DNA from: Polyangiaceae bacterium
GTDB taxonomy: Bacteria; Myxococcota_A; Polyangia; Polyangiales; Polyangiaceae
DNA: 64,000 nucleotides
Direction: 5' to 3'
NCBI GenBank assembly: GCA_025936115.1
Contig: JAICTZ010000020.1
Location: 62,001-126,000 of the forward strand
Shown: positions 1-7,787 of the stretch, piece by piece
Position numbering within the stretch: the first letter of the stretch is position 1
How the letters are laid out: the number at the start of each line of letters is the position of its first letter
Notes under the pieces: model-generated
Told to the model about the DNA's origin: nothing
What the model saw: only the letters and a program-made list of their open reading frames with translations
Database searches by the model: none
Translations under genes and position numbers: made by a program

Positions 1-1
1 C

Positions 2-757
2 GTCGTCGGCGACGTGGGCTTCGAAGCACTCAAGCCCGGGCTCGATCAATCGTTCGGCAGCTGGCGCGCCGCAGCTCAGGCGCAGAAAGCGGCCGCACCC
101 GCGCTCCCGCCGCCGAACCCCGGGCTCAAGCTCATCGCCATCGATCGCCCCGGCGCCGTGCAGACCGCGATCTTCGCGGCACAGCGCTTCCCGCCACGCG
201 CCTCCCCCGGCTTCGAAGCGCGCGAGGTGCTCGGCGAAGTCGTGGGCGGTCTCTTCACCTCGCGCATCAACATGAACCTGCGCGAAAAGCACGCCTACAC
301 CTACGGGGCTTCGGCTCGGCCGATCGCCACGCGAACGTGGGGCGCGTTCGTCGTCGGCACGAGCGTGCGCACCGACGCCACCGCGCCGGCGCTCTCGGAA
401 ACGCTGCACGAGCTCCAACTCGCCCGTGATCCGACCCTCGGCGCTCCCCTGCGCCCCGACGAGATTGCACGGGCCAAAGCCGGCCTGTTGCACGCGCTCG
501 GCGCTCGACTCGAACACGGCTCGCTCGTCGCGGGGTCGATGGTCGAGCTCTTCTCGCTCGGCCTCGGCAACGACTACTTTTCGCGCTACCCCACGCTCGT
601 GAACGCGGTCTCCACGCCCGATCTCGAAGCCAGCCAACGCCTGCTCGACCCCGAGGACCTCATCGTGGTGGTCGTGGGCGACGTCGCTCAAATCCGTCCC
701 GGCTTCGACAAGCTCGGCTGGAAGCTCGAACCCGCCGCCGACACACTCACCGACTAG
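2..757 (+). CDS. M16 family zinc peptidase, C-terminal part (5' partial)
   Basis: The reading frame is open from the left edge, so the N-terminal catalytic half, with the HxxEH zinc motif, lies outside the window. About 251 residues are visible. They open with VVGDV, the usual end of the first M16 domain. A second M16-fold domain follows, with the family signature NMNLREKHAYTYGA near residues 95-108, and it closes with VVVVGDV. M16 proteins are insulinase or processing-peptidase-like. Many bacterial ones sit in the periplasm or outer membrane, often as a pair of active and inactive subunits. It cannot be told from this half whether this chain carries the active site. The gene converges on a minus-strand gene 37 bp downstream. 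Confidence 0.85.
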   Translation, partial: VVGDVGFEALKPGLDQSFGSWRAAAQAQKAAAPALPPPNPGLKLIAIDRPGAVQTAIFAAQRFPPRASPGFEAREVLGEVVGGLFTSRINMNLREKHAYTYGASARPIATRTWGAFVVGTSVRTDATAPALSETLHELQLARDPTLGAPLRPDEIARAKAGLLHALGARLEHGSLVAGSMVELFSLGLGNDYFSRYPTLVNAVSTPDLEASQRLLDPEDLIVVVVGDVAQIRPGFDKLGWKLEPAADTLTD

Positions 758-794
758 GCTCTCGAGTCCGGCGAATCACCTCGACGATTGACGC

Positions 795-1328
795 TCAGCG
801 GGCCGCTGTGGTCGAGCTCGTGCCGGTCCGGCGCCGCGAACGATCGACCGGTAGGGAGTCGAGCTCGACGGTGTCGATCGGTTTGGCGGCGTCCGAGGCG
901 GCCGGCAGTCCGAAGTGCGGCGCGGTGGTCGGCGCCAGGCGCGGGTGGTCTTCTCTACGGGAGTCGACGAAGGCGGCGATGAGCGTTCCGACGAGCAGAG
1001 AGCCGAACGCTGCGAGCGCCAAGAGATACAGCGTCTTCGGTTCGACGCGGCGCGGCTTGGGGTTCAGCTGGCGTTCCGAAATGGCCCGTCGCGTGCGCTC
1101 GAGCTGACGGCGATCGCGGATGACGACGGTCTGCTCCGTCGTTCGCCGCGTGCGCACCGTGGGACGCGCCGGAGACGCGACGGATTCCGCGATTACGACG
1201 GAGGGATGATCGGTAGCGACGTTCGCGCGCGGCTGCGGAACATGAATGAGAGATTCTTGCGCAACGATGACGTCGTCGGAGAGCTCCTCGAGCTCCTCAT
1301 CACTGGGTTGGCGCGGCCGATCGCTCAC
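795..1328 (-). CDS. Hypothetical single-pass membrane protein
   Basis: About 177 residues. The N-terminal half is acidic (DEELEELSDD) and then becomes Arg-rich. One hydrophobic helix sits near residues 98-120, and a polar, basic C terminus follows. I recognise no domain. The GTG at 1328 begins just before the acidic stretch. A further GTG at 1391 would add 21 residues, but these would crowd the upstream region of the divergent regulator gene at 1423. The topology (cytosolic charged N terminus, one helix, short periplasmic tail) resembles small membrane partner proteins, but no function can be assigned. Confidence 0.55.
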   Translation of the reverse strand: MSDRPRQPSDEELEELSDDVIVAQESLIHVPQPRANVATDHPSVVIAESVASPARPTVRTRRTTEQTVVIRDRRQLERTRRAISERQLNPKPRRVEPKTLYLLALAAFGSLLVGTLIAAFVDSRREDHPRLAPTTAPHFGLPAASDAAKPIDTVELDSLPVDRSRRRTGTSSTTAAR

Positions 1329-1422
1329 GAAACACACGCTAATACCCGAGGGAGGAACGGTCAAAACCGAAGACCACGCCGGGCGACTCACGGCTAAGAG
1401 CGCCTCGTGATACGCTTTTTCC

Positions 1423-3450
1423 GTGTCTCTCGCGCCCCGCCTGCTGGTGGTCGATGACGATGGCGTCAGCCGGCACCTACTGAGCCAGATGCTGGCGAGC
1501 GCCGGGCTCGCGGCCGACGTCGTCGAGACCGGGGCCGACGCGGTTCGTTTTCTCGAGAGTCATCCGGCGCCGTCCGCCATCTTGCTCGATCTGGTGATGC
1601 CGGAGCCGGACGGATACGCCATCTTGCGCTACGTCCGCGCCGAGCCGCGCCTCGCGCAGGTACCGGTCGTCGTGCTCACGGCGGTGGATACGGACGGCGA
1701 AATCGAGCGCGCATTCGCGAGCGGCGCCGACGATTACGTGCAGAAGCCGTTCCGGCCGGGCGAGCTCTTGGCGCGGCTCAGGGTCCAGCTGCGGGTGCGG
1801 GAGTACCTCGACCGGCTCGCGCGCCGGGATCGCGACCAAAAGACGCTGCTCGAGCTCACGCAAGCGCTCGCGTCGAGCCTCGACATTCGCGACATTCTGT
1901 ACACGGTCGTCAAGCGCATCGCCGACGTCGTGCGCGTCGACCGCTGCAGCGTGGTTTTGCTCGCGGAGTCGGGCCGGCTCGGCTTCGTGCTCGCGTCGAG
2001 CGACGACGATCGCGTGCGCGACCGGCCCATCCTGCTCGACCAGTACCCGGAAATCCGCGAGGTCGTCGCCACGGGACGCGCGCTCGTGATCCAGAACGCC
2101 GCCGACAGCCCGCTGCTCGAGGTGGTACGGCAACGCGAACCGGCGCGCGGATTCGCTTCGCTCGCGCTCCTGCCGATCATGCACGGCGAGGGGCGACCGC
2201 TCGGCGTGCTGTTCTTGCGTTCGAAGGCGAAGACGAGCTTCGGCGACGCCGAGCTCTCGCTGTCGTCCACGCTCGCGAACGCGACGGCCATCGCGCTGCG
2301 CAACGCGCGACTCTTGCAATCGCTGCGTGACGAGACCGAGCAGAGCACCTCGGCGCGCGTCGAGGCCGAACAGCGCGTCCAGCTGTTCCAGCGTTACGCG
2401 GGGTTCTTCGAGAGCGCCGCAGACGGCATGGTGGTCATGGATCGTCACGGCCGCATTTTATTCGCCAACCCGCGCGCACGGGAGATCGTGGAGGCCACGG
2501 AGGCGGAGCTCGCGACGGCGACCTTCGACTCCCTGCTGGTGCCGAATCAGCGCGAGCTCGCCGCGCGGCTGATGCGCGGCTTCGCCGCGGGCGTGTACCC
2601 GCGCGGCGTCGATCTGCATTTGCGCGAGCGCAACGATCGCTCCGTCACGGCGAACGTGAGCTTCAGCTCGGTGCTGCACGAGGACGACGCGATCCTGTTC
2701 ACGTTCCGCGACGTGACGCTCGAGCGCCAGACGGCCGTCGAGCTCCGACAAACCAAGGATTTCATGGAGTCGGTGATCGAGAGCTCCGTGGACGCCATCG
2801 TCTCGGCAGATCTCGACGGCACGCTCCGGATCTTCAACCGCGCCGCGGCGCGCATCTTCGGCTATTCGCCGCGCGACGTGATCGGCAAGATGAACGTCGA
2901 AGATCTCTACCCGCCCGGCGTCGCGCGCGAGGTCATGCGTAGGATCCGCGACCCCGACGGCTCCGGCTACGGCAGGCTCGAGGACTACCGCGTCGATATG
3001 CGCGCCGCCGACGGCAGCACGATCCCCGTCTTGCTCTCGGCCTCGCTCGTGGTCGAAAACGGCAAGCGCGTGGGCTCGCTCGGCATCTTCACGGACTTGC
3101 GTGAAAAGATGCGGATCCAGAGCGAGCTCGAACGGGCGCAGGAGGAGCTGCGTACGCGCGAAAAGCAGGTGATGCTCGCCGAGCTCGCGGGCGCCGCCGC
3201 GCACGAGCTCAATCAGCCGCTCACGAGCGTGATCGGCTACGCGGAGCTGCTCGCGCGGCTGCTCGTGAACGATCCGGCCGCCTCGCGCAAGGCGCAGATC
3301 ATCGTCTCCGAGGCGCAGCGCATGGCCGAAATCGTGCGCAAGGTCGGCGGCATCACCAAGTACGAGACCAAGAGCTACGTCGGTGAAGCGCGCATTCTGG
3401 ATCTCGAACGCGCGAGCGGCGTCGAAACGCCGGGGGAGCCGGGATCATGA
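1423..3450 (+). CDS. Receiver-GAF-PAS-PAS-DHp sensor protein lacking a kinase ATPase domain
   Basis: This 675-residue cytosolic signalling protein has these parts: receiver domain, residues 6-125 (LLVVDDD acidic pocket, LLDLVMPEPDG phosphoacceptor Asp, QKPF Lys); GAF domain, about 145-295; PAS domains, about 325-440 and 450-565; HisKA dimerisation/phosphotransfer domain, about 585-650. The HisKA box AAHELNQPLT contains His594. The chain ends about 80 residues after this His, so the N, G1, F and G2 boxes of the HATPase domain are all absent. It should therefore not autophosphorylate alone. The next gene starts inside its stop codon (ATGA) and encodes a full kinase, which suggests translational coupling and phosphotransfer in trans. 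The GTG start has no clear Shine-Dalgarno site. Confidence 0.85.
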   Translation: MSLAPRLLVVDDDGVSRHLLSQMLASAGLAADVVETGADAVRFLESHPAPSAILLDLVMPEPDGYAILRYVRAEPRLAQVPVVVLTAVDTDGEIERAFASGADDYVQKPFRPGELLARLRVQLRVREYLDRLARRDRDQKTLLELTQALASSLDIRDILYTVVKRIADVVRVDRCSVVLLAESGRLGFVLASSDDDRVRDRPILLDQYPEIREVVATGRALVIQNAADSPLLEVVRQREPARGFASLALLPIMHGEGRPLGVLFLRSKAKTSFGDAELSLSSTLANATAIALRNARLLQSLRDETEQSTSARVEAEQRVQLFQRYAGFFESAADGMVVMDRHGRILFANPRAREIVEATEAELATATFDSLLVPNQRELAARLMRGFAAGVYPRGVDLHLRERNDRSVTANVSFSSVLHEDDAILFTFRDVTLERQTAVELRQTKDFMESVIESSVDAIVSADLDGTLRIFNRAAARIFGYSPRDVIGKMNVEDLYPPGVAREVMRRIRDPDGSGYGRLEDYRVDMRAADGSTIPVLLSASLVVENGKRVGSLGIFTDLREKMRIQSELERAQEELRTREKQVMLAELAGAAAHELNQPLTSVIGYAELLARLLVNDPAASRKAQIIVSEAQRMAEIVRKVGGITKYETKSYVGEARILDLERASGVETPGEPGS

Positions 3451-4709
3451 AGGAGCCGCCTGGGCCGCGCTTACCGACGCCCGTGCCGCCCGCCCCCGAC
3501 GGCGGCGCCCGTGAGCATCCGAGCACTCCGCCCTCCCGTCGCGCCTCCGACCGAGCGCCTGCCGAGCCCTGGCGCGACGTGCTGCTCACGCTGGCGCTCG
3601 AATTGCCGCTCGAGGCCGGCCCGGCCGAAGTCGTCGAGCGCTTCCTCGACGGCGCGGCGGCGCTCTTGCCGCACCTCGCGCTCGGCGCCTGCGTGATCAC
3701 CGAACCCGGCGAGCGGCCGTTCGTCAGCGTGCGGCTGCCGCCCGGCGCGTCCGACGCGATGCAGCGCGATCCGACGCGCCTGTTCCCGATTCTGCGTGAA
3801 GAGCGCGTGCTCCCACTCGACGAAGCCTCGACCTTCCACGTCGCGGCCCAGGAAGCGCTACCGCCGCTCGACTTGCAAATCGCCGAGCGGGCGGCTCTCG
3901 TCCTCACGCGCTCGCTCGCACGCTCGCGGGGTTTTCGCCGCGCGACCGGCTCGGCGCGAAACCTCGAGCGGCTGCAAGCGCACATGATCCAGGCCGAGAA
4001 GCTCGCGTCGCTCGGGCAAATCGTCGCGGGCGTCGTGCACGAGCTCAACAATCCCCTCACCTCGATCATCGCGTACGCCGAGTACCTCACGCGCAAGGCG
4101 CAGGGCCGCATGCCCCAGGCCGACGCCGAAGACGACGTCGAGCGGCTGCGCCGGATCCAGGAAGCGGCCGGGCGCATCTTGCGCTTCTCGCGCGATCTCG
4201 TGGCCTACGCGCGGCCGTCGAACGAGATCCCGGGGCCGGTGTCGCTCGCGGACGTCGTCGAGAAGGCGCTCGTCTTTTGCGAGCACGAATTCGTAGGCAT
4301 CGCCGTCGAACGCGAGCTGCCCGTGGCATTGCCGGCGATTCGGGGCGTCACGGGCTCCCTCACCCAGGTGTTCGTCAATTTGTTCACGAACGCCGCGCAC
4401 GCCATGGCGGGCGGCGGCAGGCTCAGCTTGCGCGCGCGCGTCGATCTCGACGCTCGCGCCGTGCTCTGCGACGTGCACGACAGCGGCCGCGGCATCGAGC
4501 CCGAAAACTTACCGCTCGTGTTCGAGCCCTTCTTCACGACCAAGAGCGAAGGACGCGGAACGGGGCTCGGCTTGTCGATCGTGCGCGGCATCCTCGACGC
4601 GCTCGGCGGCACGATCGAGGTCGAAAGCGTGCCCGGTGACGGAACGACGTTCACGCTCACGTTACCGATCGCCGCGACCGGGAGCATCATCCCGGCGCAG
4701 CGCGCGTGA
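3447..4709 (+). CDS. Sensor histidine kinase (HisKA-HATPase)
   Basis: This 420-residue soluble histidine kinase has no membrane segment. Its Pro/Arg-rich N terminus leads into a roughly 130-residue GAF-like sensor region, followed by HisKA with GVVHELNNPLT (His near residue 197). The HATPase domain is complete: N box NLFTNAAHAM from residue 311, G1 DSGRGI from 345, F box FEPFF, G2 GRGTGLGLS. It overlaps the upstream receiver/PAS protein by 4 bp, so the two are probably made together. The H-boxes of the two proteins are similar (HELNQPLTSVIGYAE and HELNNPLTSIIAYAE), which would allow mixed dimers or trans-phosphorylation; that is inference. Its 3' end overlaps the tail of a minus-strand gene by 48 bp. 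Confidence 0.92.
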   Translation: MKEPPGPRLPTPVPPAPDGGAREHPSTPPSRRASDRAPAEPWRDVLLTLALELPLEAGPAEVVERFLDGAAALLPHLALGACVITEPGERPFVSVRLPPGASDAMQRDPTRLFPILREERVLPLDEASTFHVAAQEALPPLDLQIAERAALVLTRSLARSRGFRRATGSARNLERLQAHMIQAEKLASLGQIVAGVVHELNNPLTSIIAYAEYLTRKAQGRMPQADAEDDVERLRRIQEAAGRILRFSRDLVAYARPSNEIPGPVSLADVVEKALVFCEHEFVGIAVERELPVALPAIRGVTGSLTQVFVNLFTNAAHAMAGGGRLSLRARVDLDARAVLCDVHDSGRGIEPENLPLVFEPFFTTKSEGRGTGLGLSIVRGILDALGGTIEVESVPGDGTTFTLTLPIAATGSIIPAQRA

Positions 4710-4907
4710 ACAGAAGCGCCCGAGCTCGCCGCCGCGCGTGTCTCTGCGGAGCGCCCAGGCGCGTACGGCGTCGCCGAGCTCCGCGAGCGCCTCGAGCCGC
4801 GCGCCCACGCTCGGGTCGACGAGGCGCCCCGCACGTACGCGCCGCGCGCGCTCCGCGTCGAGCTCACCGTCGTGAAAGAGCATGAGCGTCGTGTCCGAGA
4901 GCTTCAA
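4662..4907 (-). CDS. Short anti-sigma-factor-like protein
   Basis: This 81-residue protein starts with TTG inside the stop codon of the sigma gene (TTGA). Its N terminus, MKLSDTTLMLFHDGELDAER, matches the opening of myxobacterial anti-sigma proteins (a helical D-G-E-L-D segment). It lacks the zinc His-Cys motif and has no membrane helix. The last 25 residues are encoded antisense to the end of the histidine kinase gene and look like run-on sequence, so this may be a truncated or recently eroded anti-sigma factor. The coupled start still argues that it is translated with the sigma factor. A soluble mini-anti-sigma remains possible. Confidence 0.6.
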   Translation of the reverse strand: MKLSDTTLMLFHDGELDAERARRVRAGRLVDPSVGARLEALAELGDAVRAWALRRDTRGGELGRFCSRALRRDDAPGRGDR

Positions 4908-5650
4908 CGTTCGTCGGCCTCCGCGGGCAAGCGCTCGGTGTGCTCGACGTAGCGGGCAAACAGCGCGCGCTGGAGCTTCTTTCGCGCGTGAAACAGCCGG
5001 CTCATGATGGTGCCTTTCGACACTCCGGCCGCCTCCGCCATCTCCTCGTAGCTCATGCCCTCGACCTCGCGCATGACGATGACCGCTCGATGGTACGCGG
5101 GCAGGGCGTCGATCGCATCACCCACGACACTGGCGAGCTCCCGCCGCCGCAGGCTGTGCTCGGGGTCCTGAGCCGACAAGCGCGACAAGAGCAGCGCGTC
5201 CACCTGTTCACCCGAGAGCTCGTCCGCGAGCTCTCGCTGCCACGCGGGGCGCCGCATGAGGTCGATCGAGAGATTTTTGACGATGCGGTAGAGCCAGGTG
5301 AAAAAGCTCGCCGTCCCGTTGAACGTGTCGAGCCCGCGATAAACGCGCAGGAAGGCCTCCTGCACGATTTCGGACGCGTCCTCTTCGCTCCGCAAGAGAC
5401 CGAACGCGATGGCGAACGCCCGGCGTTGATGACGCGCGACGAGCTCGGCGAACGCCGGCTTGTCGCCGCGTTGCGCGCGCAGGATGAGCTCTCGATCGCG
5501 TTCGGATTCGGCGGCACGGTCCGTCCGGTTGGACGCCGGGGGCGGCCGGGTATTCACCGGCAGTTGCGAGACGGGCGCGCACCACTCGGGGCCGAGCGCG
5601 CGGCGCCGCGGCGGGGCGCGCCGCGCTGAAAGAGCCGAAGAACGGGCCAT
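4904..5650 (-). CDS. ECF-family RNA polymerase sigma factor
   Basis: This 248-residue group IV sigma-70 factor has region 2 at about residues 60-125 (ELVARHQRRAFAIAFGLLR, then EIVQEAFLRVYRGL and the TASFFTWLYRIVKNLSID core-binding and -10 recognition segment). Region 4 is at about 175-230, with the helix-turn-helix MSYEEMAEAAGVSKGTIMSRL. The first 45 residues are Arg/Pro-rich and not typical; a GTG near 5572 would give a more usual length, so the start is uncertain. It is translationally coupled to the short anti-sigma-like gene. Upstream there are 161 bp before the protease gene, where no convincing ECF promoter pair was seen. Confidence 0.93.
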   Translation of the reverse strand: MARSSALSARRAPPRRRALGPEWCAPVSQLPVNTRPPPASNRTDRAAESERDRELILRAQRGDKPAFAELVARHQRRAFAIAFGLLRSEEDASEIVQEAFLRVYRGLDTFNGTASFFTWLYRIVKNLSIDLMRRPAWQRELADELSGEQVDALLLSRLSAQDPEHSLRRRELASVVGDAIDALPAYHRAVIVMREVEGMSYEEMAEAAGVSKGTIMSRLFHARKKLQRALFARYVEHTERLPAEADER

Positions 5651-5811
5651 CCGTATTGAATTACGGCGGGCCCCGTCCGTATCTCCCCTGGCCTCGAGTT
5701 GAGCAGTCTTCGAGCACCGGGCTCGCCGGCTCTCGCGTAGCTAGCGGCGTCTAGCGGCGATCGCGATCTTTTCTTCCAAGACCGCCTCAGGCCGGCCAGG
5801 GCGAGCTTTGC

Positions 5812-6933
5812 CTACTCCGGCTCCTCTTGTCGCCCCGGCTCTTCCGGCAGCGCCTGGAGCTCGAGCGTGATGTCGAAGGCCCTGCCGTCGCGCAGCACCC
5901 GAATCGGCACTTTTTTTCCGACGCCGGCGAGGCTTGCCACCCAGCGCAGCCGTTCGGGCGTGAGGATGGCGTCACTGCCGAAGCCGACGATCACGTCGTC
6001 GGCCTGCAGCCCCGCGCGATCGGCCGGTCCTCCGGGGACGACCACGCGCAAGAGCGCGCCCGTTTCCGACGGCAGGTGTAGGCGCGTGACGTCGGACTCT
6101 TGGACGCCGGAAACGACGACGCCGATCGCGCTCCTGCGGATCTTGCCGTCCTTGAGCAGGCGCGGCAAAAGCTCCTTGACCATGTTGATCGGCACGGCGA
6201 AGCCGATGCTGTTCGCCTGCGCGCGAATCGCGGTGTTGATCCCGATCACGCGCCCGCCGATGTCGAGCAGCGGCCCACCCGAGTTGCCGGGGTTGATGCT
6301 CGCGTCGGTCTGCAGAAAATCGTAGTAGCCCGACTCGTCGAGACCGCGCACGTCTTGGTTCGTGCGGCCCTTGGCGGAGATGATGCCCGCCGAGACGGTG
6401 TGCGACAGACCGAAGGGGTTGCCGATCGCGATGGCCCAGTCGCCCACGCGGATGGCGTCCGAGTCGCCGAGCGGCACGTGCGGCAGGCCCGTGGCTTCGA
6501 CCCTGAGCACGGCGACGTCGGTCGGCCGATCGCGTCCGACCACCGTCGCGGGCATCTCGCGCTTTTGGCCGAACGTCACGTGGATCTCGCTCGCGTGCTC
6601 GATCACGTGGTTGTTCGTGAGGATGAGCCCGCTCGGATCGAACACGAACGCCGTGCCGAGCGCTTCACCGACGACGCGACGGCGCGCCTCCTGCAGGGTC
6701 TTGACGAAAACCACGGCCGGATCGCAGCGCGCGGCGAGATCCGCGAAGCTCGTGGGCGTGCTCGACGGCGCGAGCGCCACGGCGGGCGGCAGCGGCGGCG
6801 GCGTGTAGGAAGGCACGGGCACGGCGGCCGAAGGCAAGCCGGAACTCGTCGTGAGCCGCGTCTTGCAAGCGCCGAGCGCGATGGCCACGACGGCCAGTGC
6901 GACGAGGGCCGTCCCCGCGTGTGTGCGAGCCAC
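5812..6933 (-). CDS. HtrA/Deg-type serine protease lipoprotein with PDZ domain
   Basis: This 373-residue envelope quality-control protease has a lipoprotein signal peptide with lipobox LGAC (Cys23), then a Pro-rich linker to about residue 60. The trypsin-like domain has a complete triad: His109 in LTNNHVIEH, Asp139 in RPTDVAVL and Ser218 in NPGNSGGP. One PDZ domain covers about residues 265-360. Family members degrade or refold misfolded envelope proteins. Starts at GTG, 16 bp after the DUF1844 gene, so the two are probably co-transcribed with the acidic protein gene farther upstream. A single PDZ makes it closer to DegS/HhoB-type than to DegP. Confidence 0.93.
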   Translation of the reverse strand: MARTHAGTALVALAVVAIALGACKTRLTTSSGLPSAAVPVPSYTPPPLPPAVALAPSSTPTSFADLAARCDPAVVFVKTLQEARRRVVGEALGTAFVFDPSGLILTNNHVIEHASEIHVTFGQKREMPATVVGRDRPTDVAVLRVEATGLPHVPLGDSDAIRVGDWAIAIGNPFGLSHTVSAGIISAKGRTNQDVRGLDESGYYDFLQTDASINPGNSGGPLLDIGGRVIGINTAIRAQANSIGFAVPINMVKELLPRLLKDGKIRRSAIGVVVSGVQESDVTRLHLPSETGALLRVVVPGGPADRAGLQADDVIVGFGSDAILTPERLRWVASLAGVGKKVPIRVLRDGRAFDITLELQALPEEPGRQEEPE

Positions 6934-6949
6934 TCGGAGTGCGCCCCGG

Positions 6950-7246
6950 CTAGCCCTTGGCCCGCGAGACTTCGACGTAACGAAGTCTGAGGTCGTAGAG
7001 CGCCTGCTCGAGCAGGTGCTCCTCGGGCCCGGTCAGATTGTTGCGCGTCTTTTCCTGCAAGAGCGCGAGCAGATCGATGGTCTGGCGCGCAAGCTCCAGG
7101 TTGACGCTGGGGGTGCCCTCGGGATCTGGCGCGTCACCGAGGTGCACGAGCACCGAGTGACTGAGCGACATCACGAACGTGCTGAAGTCGATGGCGGGTA
7201 GCGTCGCGCCGTCGCCGGGCGGGGCCTGGCGATCGGCGTCGCTCAC
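6950..7246 (-). CDS. DUF1844 family protein
   Basis: This 98-residue small soluble protein matches DUF1844 along its length. It has the core FSTFVMSLSHSVLVHLG, then a predicted helical part ending in ALYDLRLRYVEV. DUF1844 is widespread in Deltaproteobacteria and Acidobacteria and has no settled function. The GTG start lies within the stop codon of the upstream acidic protein (GTGA), so the two are coupled, and the HtrA gene follows after 16 bp. The operon order acidic protein, DUF1844, protease suggests a stress or envelope role, but this is only context. Confidence 0.85.
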   Translation of the reverse strand: MSDADRQAPPGDGATLPAIDFSTFVMSLSHSVLVHLGDAPDPEGTPSVNLELARQTIDLLALLQEKTRNNLTGPEEHLLEQALYDLRLRYVEVSRAKG

Positions 7247-7686
7247 GGCGCTTCTCCCGGATCCTTGTCGGCCTCTTCGGTCGACTCCTCGTCGTCGTCC
7301 TCGTCCTCGTCGTCGTCCTCTTCTTCGTCTTCGTCGACGACCTTGGCCTTGGGCTTCTCGACCGGCTTCTCCACGGGCTTCTTCGCCTCGGGCTTCACTT
7401 CGTCGAGATCGTCGTCGTCGTCCTCGTCGTCCGGAATCGGCAAGTCGTCGTCGGTCGGCCGAATCGGCGCGAGCGGCGGGCGTGCGCCCGAGGTGCGGAC
7501 GATGACGATGTCGCGGTCACTCTCGTTGGAGAGCGCGGGCTGCTTCATGGTGAGCTCGACCGCCTGACTCTCGAGATCGGGCAATGACTCGAGGTGCTTT
7601 GCGACCTCGGCCTCCGACAGGAGACCATCGGAAACCAGGCGCTCGCGGACACGCACATCGAACTTCAACTCGGCGGGAATGGCCAT
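7243..7686 (-). CDS. Hypothetical protein with long acidic tail
   Basis: 147 residues from the ATG at 7686. Residues 1-45 (AELKFDVRVRERLVSDGLLS) look like a short folded helical module that binds or dimerises. The rest is low complexity: a Pro/Lys segment with PVEKPVEKPK, then long Asp/Glu runs to the C terminus. Such acidic tails can serve as chaperone-like or nucleic-acid-mimicking segments, but nothing here proves that. It is the first gene of an operon with DUF1844 and HtrA. A plausible promoter lies directly before the start codon. The longer frame upstream of 7686 would run across that promoter and is rejected. Confidence 0.7.
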   Translation of the reverse strand: MAIPAELKFDVRVRERLVSDGLLSEAEVAKHLESLPDLESQAVELTMKQPALSNESDRDIVIVRTSGARPPLAPIRPTDDDLPIPDDEDDDDDLDEVKPEAKKPVEKPVEKPKAKVVDEDEEEDDDEDEDDDEESTEEADKDPGEAP

Positions 7687-7696
7687 GGGGGCCCGT

Positions 7697-7724
7697 GTAT
7701 TAGCCCGCCCGGCGCGGAAGACAA
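7697..7724 (-). promoter_or_regulatory. Candidate sigma-70 promoter before the acidic-protein operon
   Basis: On the minus strand, TTGTCT (7724-7719) and TAATAC (7702-7697) are separated by 16 bp. The -10 box ends 10 bp before the ATG at 7686, which leaves a 5' leader of only a few bases and no room for a ribosome site. Each hexamer matches the consensus only partly. Confidence 0.35.
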
Positions 7725-7787
7725 GCGCCTCGGCCGCCCGCGGGATAAACGGCCGAGAACACCAGGTTTCGTCCCGAGAAAGGAGGG

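Noticed and set aside
7697..7702. TAATAC as a phage-type promoter
   Set aside because: Only six bases match the phage consensus and the rest of the site is absent; no phage genes are present in the window.
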